This document shows, one piece after another, positions 1-8,346 of a stretch of 64,000 nucleotides of DNA (the first letter of the stretch is position 1; every line of letters starts with the position of its first letter). The notes beneath the pieces were generated by a model, which made no database searches, was not told where the DNA came from, and saw only the letters and a list, made by a program, of their open reading frames with translations. Location of the stretch: the NCBI GenBank assembly GCA_018401465.1, contig JAGYKE010000004.1:1705857-1769856 (forward strand). The letters run 5' to 3'. Both the position numbers and the translations under genes were made by a program. Source of the DNA: Aestuariivita sp. (GTDB lineage: Bacteria > Pseudomonadota > Alphaproteobacteria > Rhodobacterales > Rhodobacteraceae).

Positions 1-195
1 CATCTCGGCATCCCGCGCGATCTGCACAATCTTTACGGCGGCGGCATCTCGGTCGGGCATCCGCCGGGACTGACCGGGGTGCGGATGTGCATGACGGCGA
101 TCGAACATCTCAAGGAAACCGGCGGACGCCGCGCGGTCCTGTCCATGTGCCTTGGCGCGGGGCAGGGCATGGCCATGCTGATCGAGCGGGTGTGA
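1..195 (+). CDS. thiolase family acyltransferase, C-terminal part (5' truncated by window)
   Basis: The reading frame is open from base 1 and ends with TGA at 193-195, giving the last 64 residues of a thiolase. It shows the GGGISVGHPPG loop (the family's G-H-P catalytic loop with His) and the terminal CLGAGQG segment, which corresponds to the C-x-G motif that carries the second catalytic cysteine. Thiolases cleave 3-ketoacyl-CoA or condense two acyl-CoAs. The next gene, an acyl-CoA ligase, starts one base after the stop, so the two are co-transcribed in a fatty- or aromatic-acid degradation operon. The 'PPGLTG' after GH differs slightly from the usual P-x-G-A-T/S-G. Substrate cannot be inferred from this fragment. 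Confidence 0.85.
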   Translation, partial: HLGIPRDLHNLYGGGISVGHPPGLTGVRMCMTAIEHLKETGGRRAVLSMCLGAGQGMAMLIERV

Positions 196-196
196 C

Positions 197-1870
197 ATGG
201 CGCGTCCGCTGCCCGACCTGATCGACGGTGCCCCGGCGCGGGCCGCGGCCGAAGCGCTTGCCGCAGGCAGCGCGACCGTCTTCGACGCTTTCGCCGTCGC
301 TGCCGTGATGCAGCCCGACCTGCCTTTCCTCTGTATCCCCGCGCGCGAAGAGCGCGATTATCACCCCGAGGGTTTCGAGATCACCTATGGCGCGGCGCTG
401 GCCGAGGTCATGGCCCGCCGCGACCGGCTGGAGGCCGCGGGATACCGCGCGGGCCACCGTGTCGCGCTGATGCTGGACAACCGGCCCGAACATGTCTTCT
501 CGCAGCTGGCGCTTTATGCGCTGGGCGTGACGCAGGTGCCGGTGAACCCCGACTACCTCGACCACGAACTGACCTACCTGCTTGAGCATTCCGAAGCCGA
601 TCTGGCCCTGGGCCTGCCCCACAACGTCGACCGGCTGAGCCGTGTGGCCGATGCGCTGGGCGTGCCCGCCATGCTGGAAGCCACCCCCGGCGATCTTCCC
701 GCGCCGAAGGGCCCCCCGCGCGCGGCCGCCACCGGGCGGCAGGCCGAGGCGGCGCTGATCTACACCTCGGGCACGACGGGGCGCCCCAAGGGCTGCGTGA
801 TCGACCATGAATACCATTTTGCGGTGGGCCTGTCCTATGCCCGCATCGGGGGGCGGCTGGCGCTTCGGAACCGCGCCGACCGCGTCTTCGTACCGCTGCC
901 GGTCTTCCATGTGAACGCAGGCATCAACACGCTGACCGCGCTGATCCTGACCGGCAACTGCCTGATCCTGCCCGACCGCTTCCACCCCGCGACCTGGTGG
1001 CGCGACATCAAAGCGACTCGGGCGACGGCTATGCATTATCTGGGGATCATCCCGCCCATCTTGCTGAAACGCGCGCCCTGCGAAGACGAAACCGCGCATT
1101 CCCTGCGCTTCGGCCTTGGCGCGGGGCTCGACCCGCAGATCCATCAGGAATTCGAGGCGCGCTTCGGCGTGCCCATGGTCGAGGTCTGGGGCATGTCCGA
1201 AACCGGCCGGTTCCTCGGCGATTGTCATGAGCCCCGCCGCATCCACACCCGCGCCTTCGGCAAGCCCAGCGAAGACCTCGACGCCCGCGTGGTGGACGAA
1301 GACGGCAACCCCGTGCCCCCCGGCACCGAAGGCGAACTGGTCGTGCGCGCGCACGGGAAAGACGCCCGCCACGGGTTCTTCCGCGAATACCTCAAGAACC
1401 CCGACGCCACCGCCGAGGCTTGGCGCAGCGGCTGGTTCCACACCGGCGACGTGGTCGTGCAGGAACCGGACGGGATGCTGCACTTCGTCGAACGGCGCAA
1501 GAACATCATCCGCCGCTCGGGCGAGAACATCTCGGCCGCCGAGGTGGAAAACGCGCTCATCGGCCACCCGGGCGTCGAGGCGGTCGCCGTGATCGGTGTC
1601 ACCGACGAGATGCGCGACGAGGAAGTGATGGCCTGCGTCATCCCCATGGCGGGCACCCCGCGCGACGAGGCCAACGCGCGGTCGATCTTCGATCACGGGC
1701 GCGATCTGGTCGCCTATTACAAGCTGCCCGGCTGGATCGCTTTCGTCGATGACCTGCCGCGCACCGGCACGCAGAAGGTGCGCAAGGGGCTGATCTTTCC
1801 GGGTCTCGACGACCCGCGCCAAGCGCCGGGCGTCGTCGATCTGCGTGCACTCAAGAAACGGGGGGCCTGA
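197..1870 (+). CDS. AMP-binding acyl-CoA ligase (ATP-dependent acyl-CoA synthetase)
   Basis: A 557-residue member of the ANL adenylate-forming family, which activates a carboxylic acid to acyl-AMP and then to acyl-CoA. The phosphate-binding motif IYTSGTTGRPKG lies near residue 190, the adenylate motif GMSETGR near 335, WFHTGD near 415, the hinge region RRKNIIRRSGENIS near 435, and the catalytic lysine region GTQKVRKG near 525; length is normal for the family. The ATG at 197 starts one base after the preceding thiolase stop. Its C-terminus is followed after 1 nt by the MDR reductase ATG, so the gene is part of a tight + strand operon of acyl-CoA metabolism. The motif set resembles carnitine/crotonobetaine-type ligases, but the substrate is unknown. 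Confidence 0.9.
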   Translation: MARPLPDLIDGAPARAAAEALAAGSATVFDAFAVAAVMQPDLPFLCIPAREERDYHPEGFEITYGAALAEVMARRDRLEAAGYRAGHRVALMLDNRPEHVFSQLALYALGVTQVPVNPDYLDHELTYLLEHSEADLALGLPHNVDRLSRVADALGVPAMLEATPGDLPAPKGPPRAAATGRQAEAALIYTSGTTGRPKGCVIDHEYHFAVGLSYARIGGRLALRNRADRVFVPLPVFHVNAGINTLTALILTGNCLILPDRFHPATWWRDIKATRATAMHYLGIIPPILLKRAPCEDETAHSLRFGLGAGLDPQIHQEFEARFGVPMVEVWGMSETGRFLGDCHEPRRIHTRAFGKPSEDLDARVVDEDGNPVPPGTEGELVVRAHGKDARHGFFREYLKNPDATAEAWRSGWFHTGDVVVQEPDGMLHFVERRKNIIRRSGENISAAEVENALIGHPGVEAVAVIGVTDEMRDEEVMACVIPMAGTPRDEANARSIFDHGRDLVAYYKLPGWIAFVDDLPRTGTQKVRKGLIFPGLDDPRQAPGVVDLRALKKRGA

Positions 1871-1871
1871 C

Positions 1872-2864
1872 ATGAAACGCGCCATCTTCCGCCGCCACGG
1901 CGACCCTGCGGAAGTGATTGAGGTGATCCATGAACCCGATCCGGTTCCCGGCCCCGGGCAGGTGCGCGTGCGCCTGAAGGTGATGACGATCAACCCCGCC
2001 GATCTTCTCAACATCGAAGGCCGCTACGGCGCCGAACCCGTCCGCCTGCCCGCGACACCCGGCGTCGGCGCTTACGGCATCGTCGATATGGTGGGCGAAG
2101 GCGTCACCCGCCTTGCTCCGGGCGACGCCGTCCTGCCGGTGGGCGGCGGGCTCTGGGCGGACGCGGTGGTGGTGCATGAACGCATGGCGCCCAAGGCCCC
2201 TGACGGCGCCGACCCCGAACAGGCCGCGATGATGCGCGCCAACCCGGCCACGGCCGAGATCATGCTGACCGGGATTGTGACCCTCTCGCCCGGCGACTGG
2301 GTGGTGCAGAACGCGGCGAATTCCGCCGTGGGCCGTCTGGTCATCCGCTATGCGCGCGAAAAGGGGTTGAAGACCGTCAACATCGTGCGCCGCGCGGATG
2401 TCGTGGGCCTGCTTGTCGCGGACGGGGCCGATGCGGTGATCGTGGACGACGGTGGCGACCTGACTGCCGCCATCAACGCCACGACCGGCGGCACCGCGCC
2501 GCGCCTCGCGCTGGATGCGGTGGGCGGGCGGGCCACGGCGGCGCTGGCCGCTGCGGTGGCCGATCATGGCACGGTCGCGGTCTACGGGCTTCTGTCGGGG
2601 CAGGACAGCCGCGTCGGCGCGCGCGATGTCGTCTTCCGGGGCGTGAATGTGCGGGGCTTCTGGCTGGCCGACTGGTATGCGCAGGCGACACCCGACCAGA
2701 TGCGCGACCTGCACGCCTTCCTGACCAGTAAACTAGCCTCGGGCGATACCTGGCAGGAGGTCGAGGAGCGCTATCCGCTGTCCCGCGTGAAAGAGGCCGT
2801 CGCCCATGCCGCGCGGGGCGGGCGCAATGGAAAAGTCCTGCTGACAGGAGACCATGATGCGTGA
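1872..2864 (+). CDS. MDR-family 2-enoyl thioester reductase-like oxidoreductase
   Basis: A 330-residue medium-chain dehydrogenase/reductase. The N-terminus carries the NPADLLNIEGRYG segment typical of 2-enoyl thioester reductases (MECR/ETR type), followed by GVGAYGIV and a cofactor region with the QNAANSAVGR segment near residue 145 that matches the nucleotide-binding turn of ETR proteins. No zinc-ligand cysteines of the alcohol dehydrogenase type are visible. An upstream in-frame ATG at 1845 lies inside the ligase gene; ATG 1872 is preferred because MKRAIF begins at the first beta strand. NADPH-dependent reduction of an enoyl-CoA (or quinone) is the likely reaction. It overlaps the next gene by 11 nt, which points to translational coupling. 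Confidence 0.8.
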   Translation: MKRAIFRRHGDPAEVIEVIHEPDPVPGPGQVRVRLKVMTINPADLLNIEGRYGAEPVRLPATPGVGAYGIVDMVGEGVTRLAPGDAVLPVGGGLWADAVVVHERMAPKAPDGADPEQAAMMRANPATAEIMLTGIVTLSPGDWVVQNAANSAVGRLVIRYAREKGLKTVNIVRRADVVGLLVADGADAVIVDDGGDLTAAINATTGGTAPRLALDAVGGRATAALAAAVADHGTVAVYGLLSGQDSRVGARDVVFRGVNVRGFWLADWYAQATPDQMRDLHAFLTSKLASGDTWQEVEERYPLSRVKEAVAHAARGGRNGKVLLTGDHDA

Positions 2865-4116
2865 CGTCTATGTGATCGCGACCTCGTCCACCGCCTTCGG
2901 CAAACGCCCGCAGGACGGCTTCAAGGACCTGACGCGCGAAGCCTACCTTGCCTGTCTCGCCGACGCGGGGTGGAAGGATGGCGCGCCCATCGAACAGGCC
3001 TGGTTCGGCAATTGCGGCATGGGCACCTTCGGGCAGCGCAACATCCGCGGGCAGGTCTGCTTCACGCCGCTGGTGGGCGAAGGCCTCTTCCCCGAACGCG
3101 TGCCGATCATCAACGTCGAAGGCGGTTGCGCCACGGCGTCGATGGCGTTTCATGGCGCGTGGAAGGACGTGGCCTCGGGCGACATGGAGGTCTCGCTGGC
3201 GATCGGCGTCGAGAAGACGTTCTTTCCGGGGGATGCCGCGCGCACGCTCGAAATCTTCGAGGGCGGCATCGACCAGATCGACCCCGAAGAATGGCACGCC
3301 TATTACGCCGCGCGTGGGCAGGAATCGGGCAAGCCTTTCGCGCCCAACGCGGGCGGCGGCACGGTCTTCATGGACACCTACGCGATGCAGGCCGCATGGC
3401 ACATGAAGCATCGCGGCACGCGGCGCGAACAGATCGCGATGGCCGCGTCCAAGAACCACTGGCACGGGTCGATGAACCCCAAGGCACAATACCGTTTCGA
3501 GGTGCCGGTCGAAGACGTTCTGGCCGACCGCGAAGTGTCCTGGCCGCTGACGCGGTCGATGTGCGCGCCCATCGGCGACGGCGCGGCGGCGGCGATCCTG
3601 GTGTCCGAAGACGTCCTGAAGCGCCAGCCGCAATCGGTGCGCGACCGCGCGGTGAAGGTGCGCGCGTCCGTCCTGACGGGGGGCAAGTACCGCGCGGCGG
3701 ATGAACCGGGCCTCAGCCAGGTAGCCGCGCAGAAGGCCTATGCGAAATCGGGGCTCGCACCCGCAGACATCGACCTGCTTGAGGTCCACGACGCCACATC
3801 GTTCTGCGAGATCTTCCAGCTTGAAATGCTGGGCTTCGCCGAAACGGGCGGCGGCGGCGCGCTGATCGAAAGCGGGGCAACGCAGCTTGGCGGGCGGCTG
3901 CCGGTGAACCTGTCGGGGGGCCTTGTCTCCAAGGGCCACCCGGTCGGTGCCACGGGGCTCTCGATGATCGACGAACTGGTGCTGCAGCTGCGCGGCGAGG
4001 CGGGCGCGCGCCAGACCGGCCGCGCGAGCATCGCCATGGCCGAGAACGGCGGCGGCGTCATCGGCTTCGACGAGGCCGCCTGTTCCGTCATCATCCTTGA
4101 AGGGCAGGGCGTCTAG
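2854..4116 (+). CDS. SCP2-type thiolase family protein
   Basis: A 420-residue thiolase-like protein. The nucleophile cysteine lies in EGGCATASMAFH near residue 90, the HDATSFCEIF segment near 310 corresponds to the second thiolase histidine motif, and SKGHPVGATG near 355 is the G-H-P loop. The terminal C-x-G motif of ordinary thiolases is replaced by AENGGGVIG, as in the SCP2/lipid-transfer thiolase branch where that cysteine is absent. Many such proteins work with a DUF35 partner, but none is seen here. The start overlaps the end of the reductase gene. The stop codon lies in a CTAG that also supplies the stop of the opposite-strand crotonase gene, giving a 4-nt convergent overlap. Likely cleaves a ring or side-chain 3-ketoacyl-CoA; substrate unknown. 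Confidence 0.85.
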   Translation: MMRDVYVIATSSTAFGKRPQDGFKDLTREAYLACLADAGWKDGAPIEQAWFGNCGMGTFGQRNIRGQVCFTPLVGEGLFPERVPIINVEGGCATASMAFHGAWKDVASGDMEVSLAIGVEKTFFPGDAARTLEIFEGGIDQIDPEEWHAYYAARGQESGKPFAPNAGGGTVFMDTYAMQAAWHMKHRGTRREQIAMAASKNHWHGSMNPKAQYRFEVPVEDVLADREVSWPLTRSMCAPIGDGAAAAILVSEDVLKRQPQSVRDRAVKVRASVLTGGKYRAADEPGLSQVAAQKAYAKSGLAPADIDLLEVHDATSFCEIFQLEMLGFAETGGGGALIESGATQLGGRLPVNLSGGLVSKGHPVGATGLSMIDELVLQLRGEAGARQTGRASIAMAENGGGVIGFDEAACSVIILEGQGV

Positions 4117-4916
4117 GGTTCGTCGGTGATGCGCCGCTGACCGGCGGCACCCTCGGCCAGAAGGCGCTGCGCGTCTCCCGTCACCATCAGGTCACAAAAG
4201 AGCGTGCGTTCCGCCGCCAGAACATCGGGGTCGGGCGCCACGGCCCGGCGCACCAGCGACTTGATGTGCGACAGCGCGCGCGCGGGCTTGCCCGCCAGAC
4301 GCCCGGCCATCTCCATCGCTGCCGCTTCGGCATCGGGCACGCAGGCCACCGCCAGCCCCGCCGCCACCATCCCCTCGGGCGACAGCGTCTCGCCCGTGAG
4401 CGTCATGTGCAGCGCGCGGGCGAGGCCCGCAAGGCGCGGCAAGCGCTGCGTGCCGCCCGCGCCGGGCAGGATGCCCAGATTGATTTCCGGCAGACCGAAA
4501 AGGTGGTCGCCCGCCTGCACGATCCGCATGTCGCAGGCCAGCGCCAGTTCGAACCCGCCACCCATCGCCGTGCCGCCCATCGCGGCGATATAGACGACCC
4601 GCCCCCCCTCCATCCGCCGCATCGCGGTGTGAATGCCGCCTTCGCGCACGGGGCGGTCCTCGGAGAACGTCATCCCCCGTGCGATCATGCCGTCGGATTG
4701 CGGCGCGAGCACCTTCAGGTCGTAATGCCGGATGAAGACGCCCGGCAGATCACCGGTCAGAACGCAGACGCGGATCATGGGGTCATCCTCCACCCGCTCG
4801 ACGGCGGCCAGCAGATCGGCCTCCATGGCCCGGTCCATGAACCCCTGATCGGGGTTCAGGAACCCCACGCGCGCCACCGCGCCCGACACGTTCAGTTCCG
4901 CCCGGCCTTGCGTCAT
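4113..4916 (-). CDS. enoyl-CoA hydratase/isomerase family (crotonase) protein
   Basis: A 267-residue crotonase. The oxyanion-hole segment GGTAMGGGFELALACDMR and the LPEINLGILPGAGGTQRL segment are present; the Glu of LPEINLG matches the first catalytic glutamate of hydratases. At the position of the second glutamate (the 'MEMVLTG' helix in rat hydratase) this protein has ALHMTLTG, so His replaces Glu, which favours isomerase or another crotonase reaction over simple hydration. ATG at 4914-4916 was chosen because AAAGGGG lies just upstream; a longer frame extends to 5012 without a better site. It is transcribed divergently from the TetR gene and converges on the thiolase operon. Confidence 0.87.
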   Translation of the reverse strand: MTQGRAELNVSGAVARVGFLNPDQGFMDRAMEADLLAAVERVEDDPMIRVCVLTGDLPGVFIRHYDLKVLAPQSDGMIARGMTFSEDRPVREGGIHTAMRRMEGGRVVYIAAMGGTAMGGGFELALACDMRIVQAGDHLFGLPEINLGILPGAGGTQRLPRLAGLARALHMTLTGETLSPEGMVAAGLAVACVPDAEAAAMEMAGRLAGKPARALSHIKSLVRRAVAPDPDVLAAERTLFCDLMVTGDAQRLLAEGAAGQRRITDEP

Positions 4917-5076
4917 AAATGTCCCCTTTGCATTTCCCGCCGCAACCTGCGCGTTTCGGAATCGAAATTCAAACAAACATTCGCTAGAAAGAATCCGCGT
5001 CCTTTCGCGCATCTTGTCACGATGCCGATCGGCGCATAGTGAAGTTCAACCGCAAGGTGTCCGGGGACAGAAACAC
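4917..5076. promoter_or_regulatory. divergent promoter region of crotonase and tetR-type genes
   Basis: This 160-bp AT-richer interval separates two divergent genes. It contains the run AATTCAAACAAACATTCG, rich in AAAC/TTC elements of the kind bound by fatty-acid TetR regulators. I could not define an exact palindrome or a convincing -35/-10 pair. By position it should hold the crotonase promoter and the regulator's own promoter. Confidence 0.4.
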
Positions 5077-5724
5077 GTGGCAAAGACGCAATCGGGGCAA
5101 GCCCGCAAGACCAAGACCGAAGACCCCGAGCCCGAGGCGGGCACGGTCAAGACCGGCACAGCCCGACGGAGCAAGCGCGAGAAGGTGCTGAAAACGGCCG
5201 CGGAACTCATCGCGCGCCATGGTTTCGACGGGACCTCGATGCGCGACATCGCAGCGGCGGTCGACATGCTGCCCGGGTCGCTCTACTACCACTTCCCGTC
5301 CAAGGAAGACATGCTGATCGACATCCATCAGCGCGTCGTCAAGGGCATGACCGAACGGGTCGAGACCGCGCTTGAAGGTGCCACCGACCCGTGGGACCGT
5401 CTTGAACGCGCCGCCGTGGCCCATCTCGAAGGGCTGCTGGAAAGCGGCAGTCTTGTCACCATCGTGTCGCCCAACTTCCCGAAAGAGCGCGAGGATCTGA
5501 ACGCCCGGCTCAAGGCCCAGCGCAACGGCTATGAGACGATGTTCCAGGGCCTCTTCGCGTCGGTCCCCGTGCGCGAGGGCACAGACCGCCGCCTGTTGCG
5601 CCTGCAGCTTCTGGGCGCGCTGAACTGGGTTCCGGTCTGGTACAATCCCCGCGGCAGCATCCGCCCCACCGAGATCGCGCGCGGGTTCGTCCGGTCGATC
5701 CGCGACGGCTGCGCGGCGCAATAG
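5077..5724 (+). CDS. TetR family transcriptional regulator
   Basis: A 215-residue regulator with a lysine-rich N-terminal tail followed by a TetR helix-turn-helix: VLKTAAELIARHGFDGTSMR, then DIAAAVDMLPGSLYYHFPSK with the typical YYHFPSK end of the recognition helix (residues ~35-80). The rest is a ligand-binding domain. GTG at 5077 is chosen because GGGGAC lies eight bases upstream; the longer frame from TTG 5014 would include the promoter. Adjacent to and divergent from the crotonase, it probably senses an acyl-CoA and controls the acyl-CoA genes on both sides (inference). It ends 16 nt from the urtE stop, converging on the urt operon. Confidence 0.85.
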   Translation: MAKTQSGQARKTKTEDPEPEAGTVKTGTARRSKREKVLKTAAELIARHGFDGTSMRDIAAAVDMLPGSLYYHFPSKEDMLIDIHQRVVKGMTERVETALEGATDPWDRLERAAVAHLEGLLESGSLVTIVSPNFPKEREDLNARLKAQRNGYETMFQGLFASVPVREGTDRRLLRLQLLGALNWVPVWYNPRGSIRPTEIARGFVRSIRDGCAAQ

Positions 5725-5740
5725 CCGGGGCCTACCCCGC

Positions 5741-6436
5741 TCAGATCGAGACTTTCGACAACAGATCGGCGCGCGTTACCGACGCCTTGTCATCGCTGAG
5801 CACCACCGATCCGCGGTTCAGCACGGTGAAGCGGTCGGCCAGATCGAAGGCGAAGTCGAAGAACTGTTCGACCAGAACGATGGCGATCTCGCCTTCGCTG
5901 CGCAGCTGGGCGATCACCCGGCCGATCTGCTTGATGATGTTGGGCTGGATGCCCTCGGTCGGTTCGCCCAGCAGGAGCACCCGGGGCCGCGCGATCAGCG
6001 CGCGCGCGATGGCCAGTTGCTGCTGCTGGCCCCCCGACAGGTCACCGCCCCGGCGGTGCTTCATTTCGGCCAGCACCGGAAACAGATCGAAGATGCGGTC
6101 GGGGATGCGCCGGTCGCCTGGGGGCAGGCAGGCGAATCCGGTCTCAAGGTTTTCCTCGACTGTCATGAGGGGAAAGACCTCGCGTCCCTGCGGGACATAG
6201 GCGATGCCCGCCCGCGCGGCCTGCACCGCGCCGGGACGGTCGAGCGTCCGGCCATCGACCGACAGCGTGCCCCCGCTGAACGGATGCCGCCCCGCGATGG
6301 CCTTCAGAAGCGAGGTCTTGCCCACCCCGTTCGTGCCCATGACGGCGGTGATCTGCCCGGTCCGGGCGGTCAGGTCGATCCCGTGCAGGATCTGGCTCTG
6401 GCCATAGTGCAATGTCAGTCCGGAAACCTGCAGCAT
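5741..6436 (-). CDS. urtE: urea ABC transporter ATP-binding protein UrtE
   Basis: A 231-residue ABC ATPase, last gene of urtABCDE. It has Walker A (GTNGVGKTS, residues ~33-41), the Q-loop region GIAYVPQGREVFPLMTVEEN, the signature LSGGQQQQLAIARAL, and the UrtE hallmarks EPTEGIQPNIIKQIG and LVEQFFDFA. Odd feature: Walker B reads VLLLGEPTEG, with Gly (codon GGC) in place of the Asp (GAC) that coordinates Mg2+ in ABC ATPases; a single A-to-G change would explain it. ATG at 6434-6436 follows urtD after 3 nt. The protein would pair with UrtD to energise UrtBC in the inner membrane. Identity is secure; activity is uncertain. Confidence 0.95.
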   Translation of the reverse strand: MLQVSGLTLHYGQSQILHGIDLTARTGQITAVMGTNGVGKTSLLKAIAGRHPFSGGTLSVDGRTLDRPGAVQAARAGIAYVPQGREVFPLMTVEENLETGFACLPPGDRRIPDRIFDLFPVLAEMKHRRGGDLSGGQQQQLAIARALIARPRVLLLGEPTEGIQPNIIKQIGRVIAQLRSEGEIAIVLVEQFFDFAFDLADRFTVLNRGSVVLSDDKASVTRADLLSKVSI

Positions 6437-6439
6437 CGC

Positions 6440-7180
6440 TCAGCGCCCCAGATAGACGTCGATGACGTGCCGGTTTTTCGTCACATGGTCGAGCGAACCT
6501 TCCGCCAGCACCGACCCTTCGTGCAGGACCGTCACCTTGCAGTTCAGCCTGCGCACGAATTCCATGTCATGTTCGATCACGAGGACCGCGCGCGTTCTCG
6601 CCGCGCGTTTCAGAAGATCGGTCGTGTGTTCACGCTCTGCCGGCGTCATGCCGGCGGCGGGTTCGTCGACCAGCAGCAGCCGCGGGTCCTGCGCCAGCAG
6701 CATCCCGATCTCGAGCCATTGTTTCTGCCCGTGGGACAGATCGCCCGCGCGGCGGGGCAGTTCGGCCGTCAGCCCGATCTCCTCGGCGATCTCGCCGATG
6801 CGGGCGGCATCGGACGGGCTTTCGCGGAAGAACAGCACGTCGAACGGGCCGCGGCGGTTTCTCAGCGCAAGGGCGATGTTGTCGCGCACGCTCTGATCCT
6901 CGAAGACGGTCGGTTTCTGGAACTTGCGCCCGATGCCCGCACGGGCGATCTCGCTTTCCGACATGGACAGAAGCGACACCGATTTCTCGCCCCAGATCAC
7001 GCGGCCCTCGTCGGGGCGGGTCTTGCCGGTGACGATGTCCATGAACGTCGTCTTGCCCGCCCCGTTCGGCCCGATCACCGCGCGCAATTCGGGTTCGGCG
7101 ATCTGGATCGACAGGTTGTTGATGGCCTTGAACCCGTCAAAGGTGACCGACACGCCCGAGACTTCGAGAAGCGTGCTCAT
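6440..7180 (-). CDS. urtD: urea ABC transporter ATP-binding protein UrtD
   Basis: A 246-residue ABC ATPase with Walker A (GPNGAGKTTFMDIVTGKTRP), signature LSHGQKQWLEIGM, intact Walker B (RLLLVDEPAAGMT) and the switch histidine in VIEHDMEFVR. The TGKTRP and GQKQWLEIG segments are characteristic of UrtD. ATG at 7178-7180 overlaps the urtC stop by 4 nt (ATGA), indicating translational coupling; a longer frame to 7276 runs inside urtC and is not the start. Works as one of the two nucleotide-binding subunits of the high-affinity urea transporter. Confidence 0.96.
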   Translation of the reverse strand: MSTLLEVSGVSVTFDGFKAINNLSIQIAEPELRAVIGPNGAGKTTFMDIVTGKTRPDEGRVIWGEKSVSLLSMSESEIARAGIGRKFQKPTVFEDQSVRDNIALALRNRRGPFDVLFFRESPSDAARIGEIAEEIGLTAELPRRAGDLSHGQKQWLEIGMLLAQDPRLLLVDEPAAGMTPAEREHTTDLLKRAARTRAVLVIEHDMEFVRRLNCKVTVLHEGSVLAEGSLDHVTKNRHVIDVYLGR

Positions 7181-8343
7181 GACTGTTTCCTCACCAGCTT
7201 GTCGAAAAGCCCGCCGATGCCCTTGGGAAAGAACAGCGTGACCGCCACGAAGGACAGGCCCAGCAGAACAAGCCACCAGTCGGTCCAGCGGATCGTGTAG
7301 AAACCCAGGGGCACGTCAGGCGCGCCGCCGCCGGTGAACCAGCTCGACAGAAGCGACACGAAGGCCGCCCCGATCACCGCGCCATAAAGCCGCCCCCTGC
7401 CCCCGATGGCGACCCAGACCGCCAGATAGATCGACGCGATCGGCGCGATCTCTGCCGGGTTCACGATGCCCGCCTGCGGATAGTAAAGCGCGCCCGCGAT
7501 GGCCGCGACGATGGCGGTCAGGGTGAAGACGAAAAGCTTGTAGCCTTCGACGTGATAGCCGAGGAAGCGGAGCCGCGTCTCGTCGTCCCGGATGGCGCGG
7601 ATCACGCTGCCCATCTTGCCCGACACGACCCAGGCGAACAGGACGTATCCCAGCCCCAGCGCCAGCGCTGAGGCCCAAAGAAACACGATCGAGATGACCG
7701 ATTGCGGAACGGCCTCGAACCCGGGGATGTTCTGCAGGCCTGACAGTCCGTTGTTGCCGCGCAGCCCGCTGTCGTTCTGGAACAGGTACAGCGACAGCGC
7801 CAGCGTCATCGCCTGCGTCAGGATCGACAGGTAGACCCCGGTCACCCGGCTGCGGAAGGCCAGCCAGCCGAAGACCAGCGCCAGAAGGCCCGGCACCAGC
7901 ACCACCATCGCCAGTTGCAGCGGCAGGCTGTGCGCAAAGCTCCAGATGAGCGGGATCTCGGACGATCCCACGACCCCGAAGATCTGGGTGCCGATGGCTG
8001 CGGTCACCTCGTCCGGGGTGGGGGGCAGGGGGCCGCCCGACAGCGACGTGGTGACGATCTGTTCGGTGCGCGCATACATAAGCCACATGCCGATGGCATA
8101 GCCGCCGATCCCGAAGAAGGCGAAATGGCCCAGCGACAGGATCCCGCAATAGCCCCAGACGACATCCATCGCGATGGCGATGAGGCATAGGCACAGCGTC
8201 TTGCCCAGCGTCTTGACGAAACTGGTCGACACCAGACCCAGCCCGAAGCCTTCCGACAGGATCGTGACGCCCAGCGTCAGCAGGGCCAGCGCCGACAGGA
8301 ACCACAGGACCGACGGGTGCCGCATGATGAACGGGGTGCGCAT
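7177..8343 (-). CDS. urtC: urea ABC transporter permease UrtC
   Basis: A 388-residue LivM-type inner-membrane permease with roughly ten hydrophobic segments. Features include the early WGYCGILSLGHFAFFGIGGY segment typical of UrtC/LivM, a GLSGLQNIPGF stretch mid-protein, and the NPAEIAPIASIYLAVWVAIG loop near the C-terminus that contacts the ATPase. It starts at ATG 8341-8343, 3 nt after urtB ends, and overlaps urtD by 4 nt. With UrtB it forms the urea channel. Confidence 0.95.
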   Translation of the reverse strand: MRTPFIMRHPSVLWFLSALALLTLGVTILSEGFGLGLVSTSFVKTLGKTLCLCLIAIAMDVVWGYCGILSLGHFAFFGIGGYAIGMWLMYARTEQIVTTSLSGGPLPPTPDEVTAAIGTQIFGVVGSSEIPLIWSFAHSLPLQLAMVVLVPGLLALVFGWLAFRSRVTGVYLSILTQAMTLALSLYLFQNDSGLRGNNGLSGLQNIPGFEAVPQSVISIVFLWASALALGLGYVLFAWVVSGKMGSVIRAIRDDETRLRFLGYHVEGYKLFVFTLTAIVAAIAGALYYPQAGIVNPAEIAPIASIYLAVWVAIGGRGRLYGAVIGAAFVSLLSSWFTGGGAPDVPLGFYTIRWTDWWLVLLGLSFVAVTLFFPKGIGGLFDKLVRKQS

Positions 8344-8346
8344 GGC

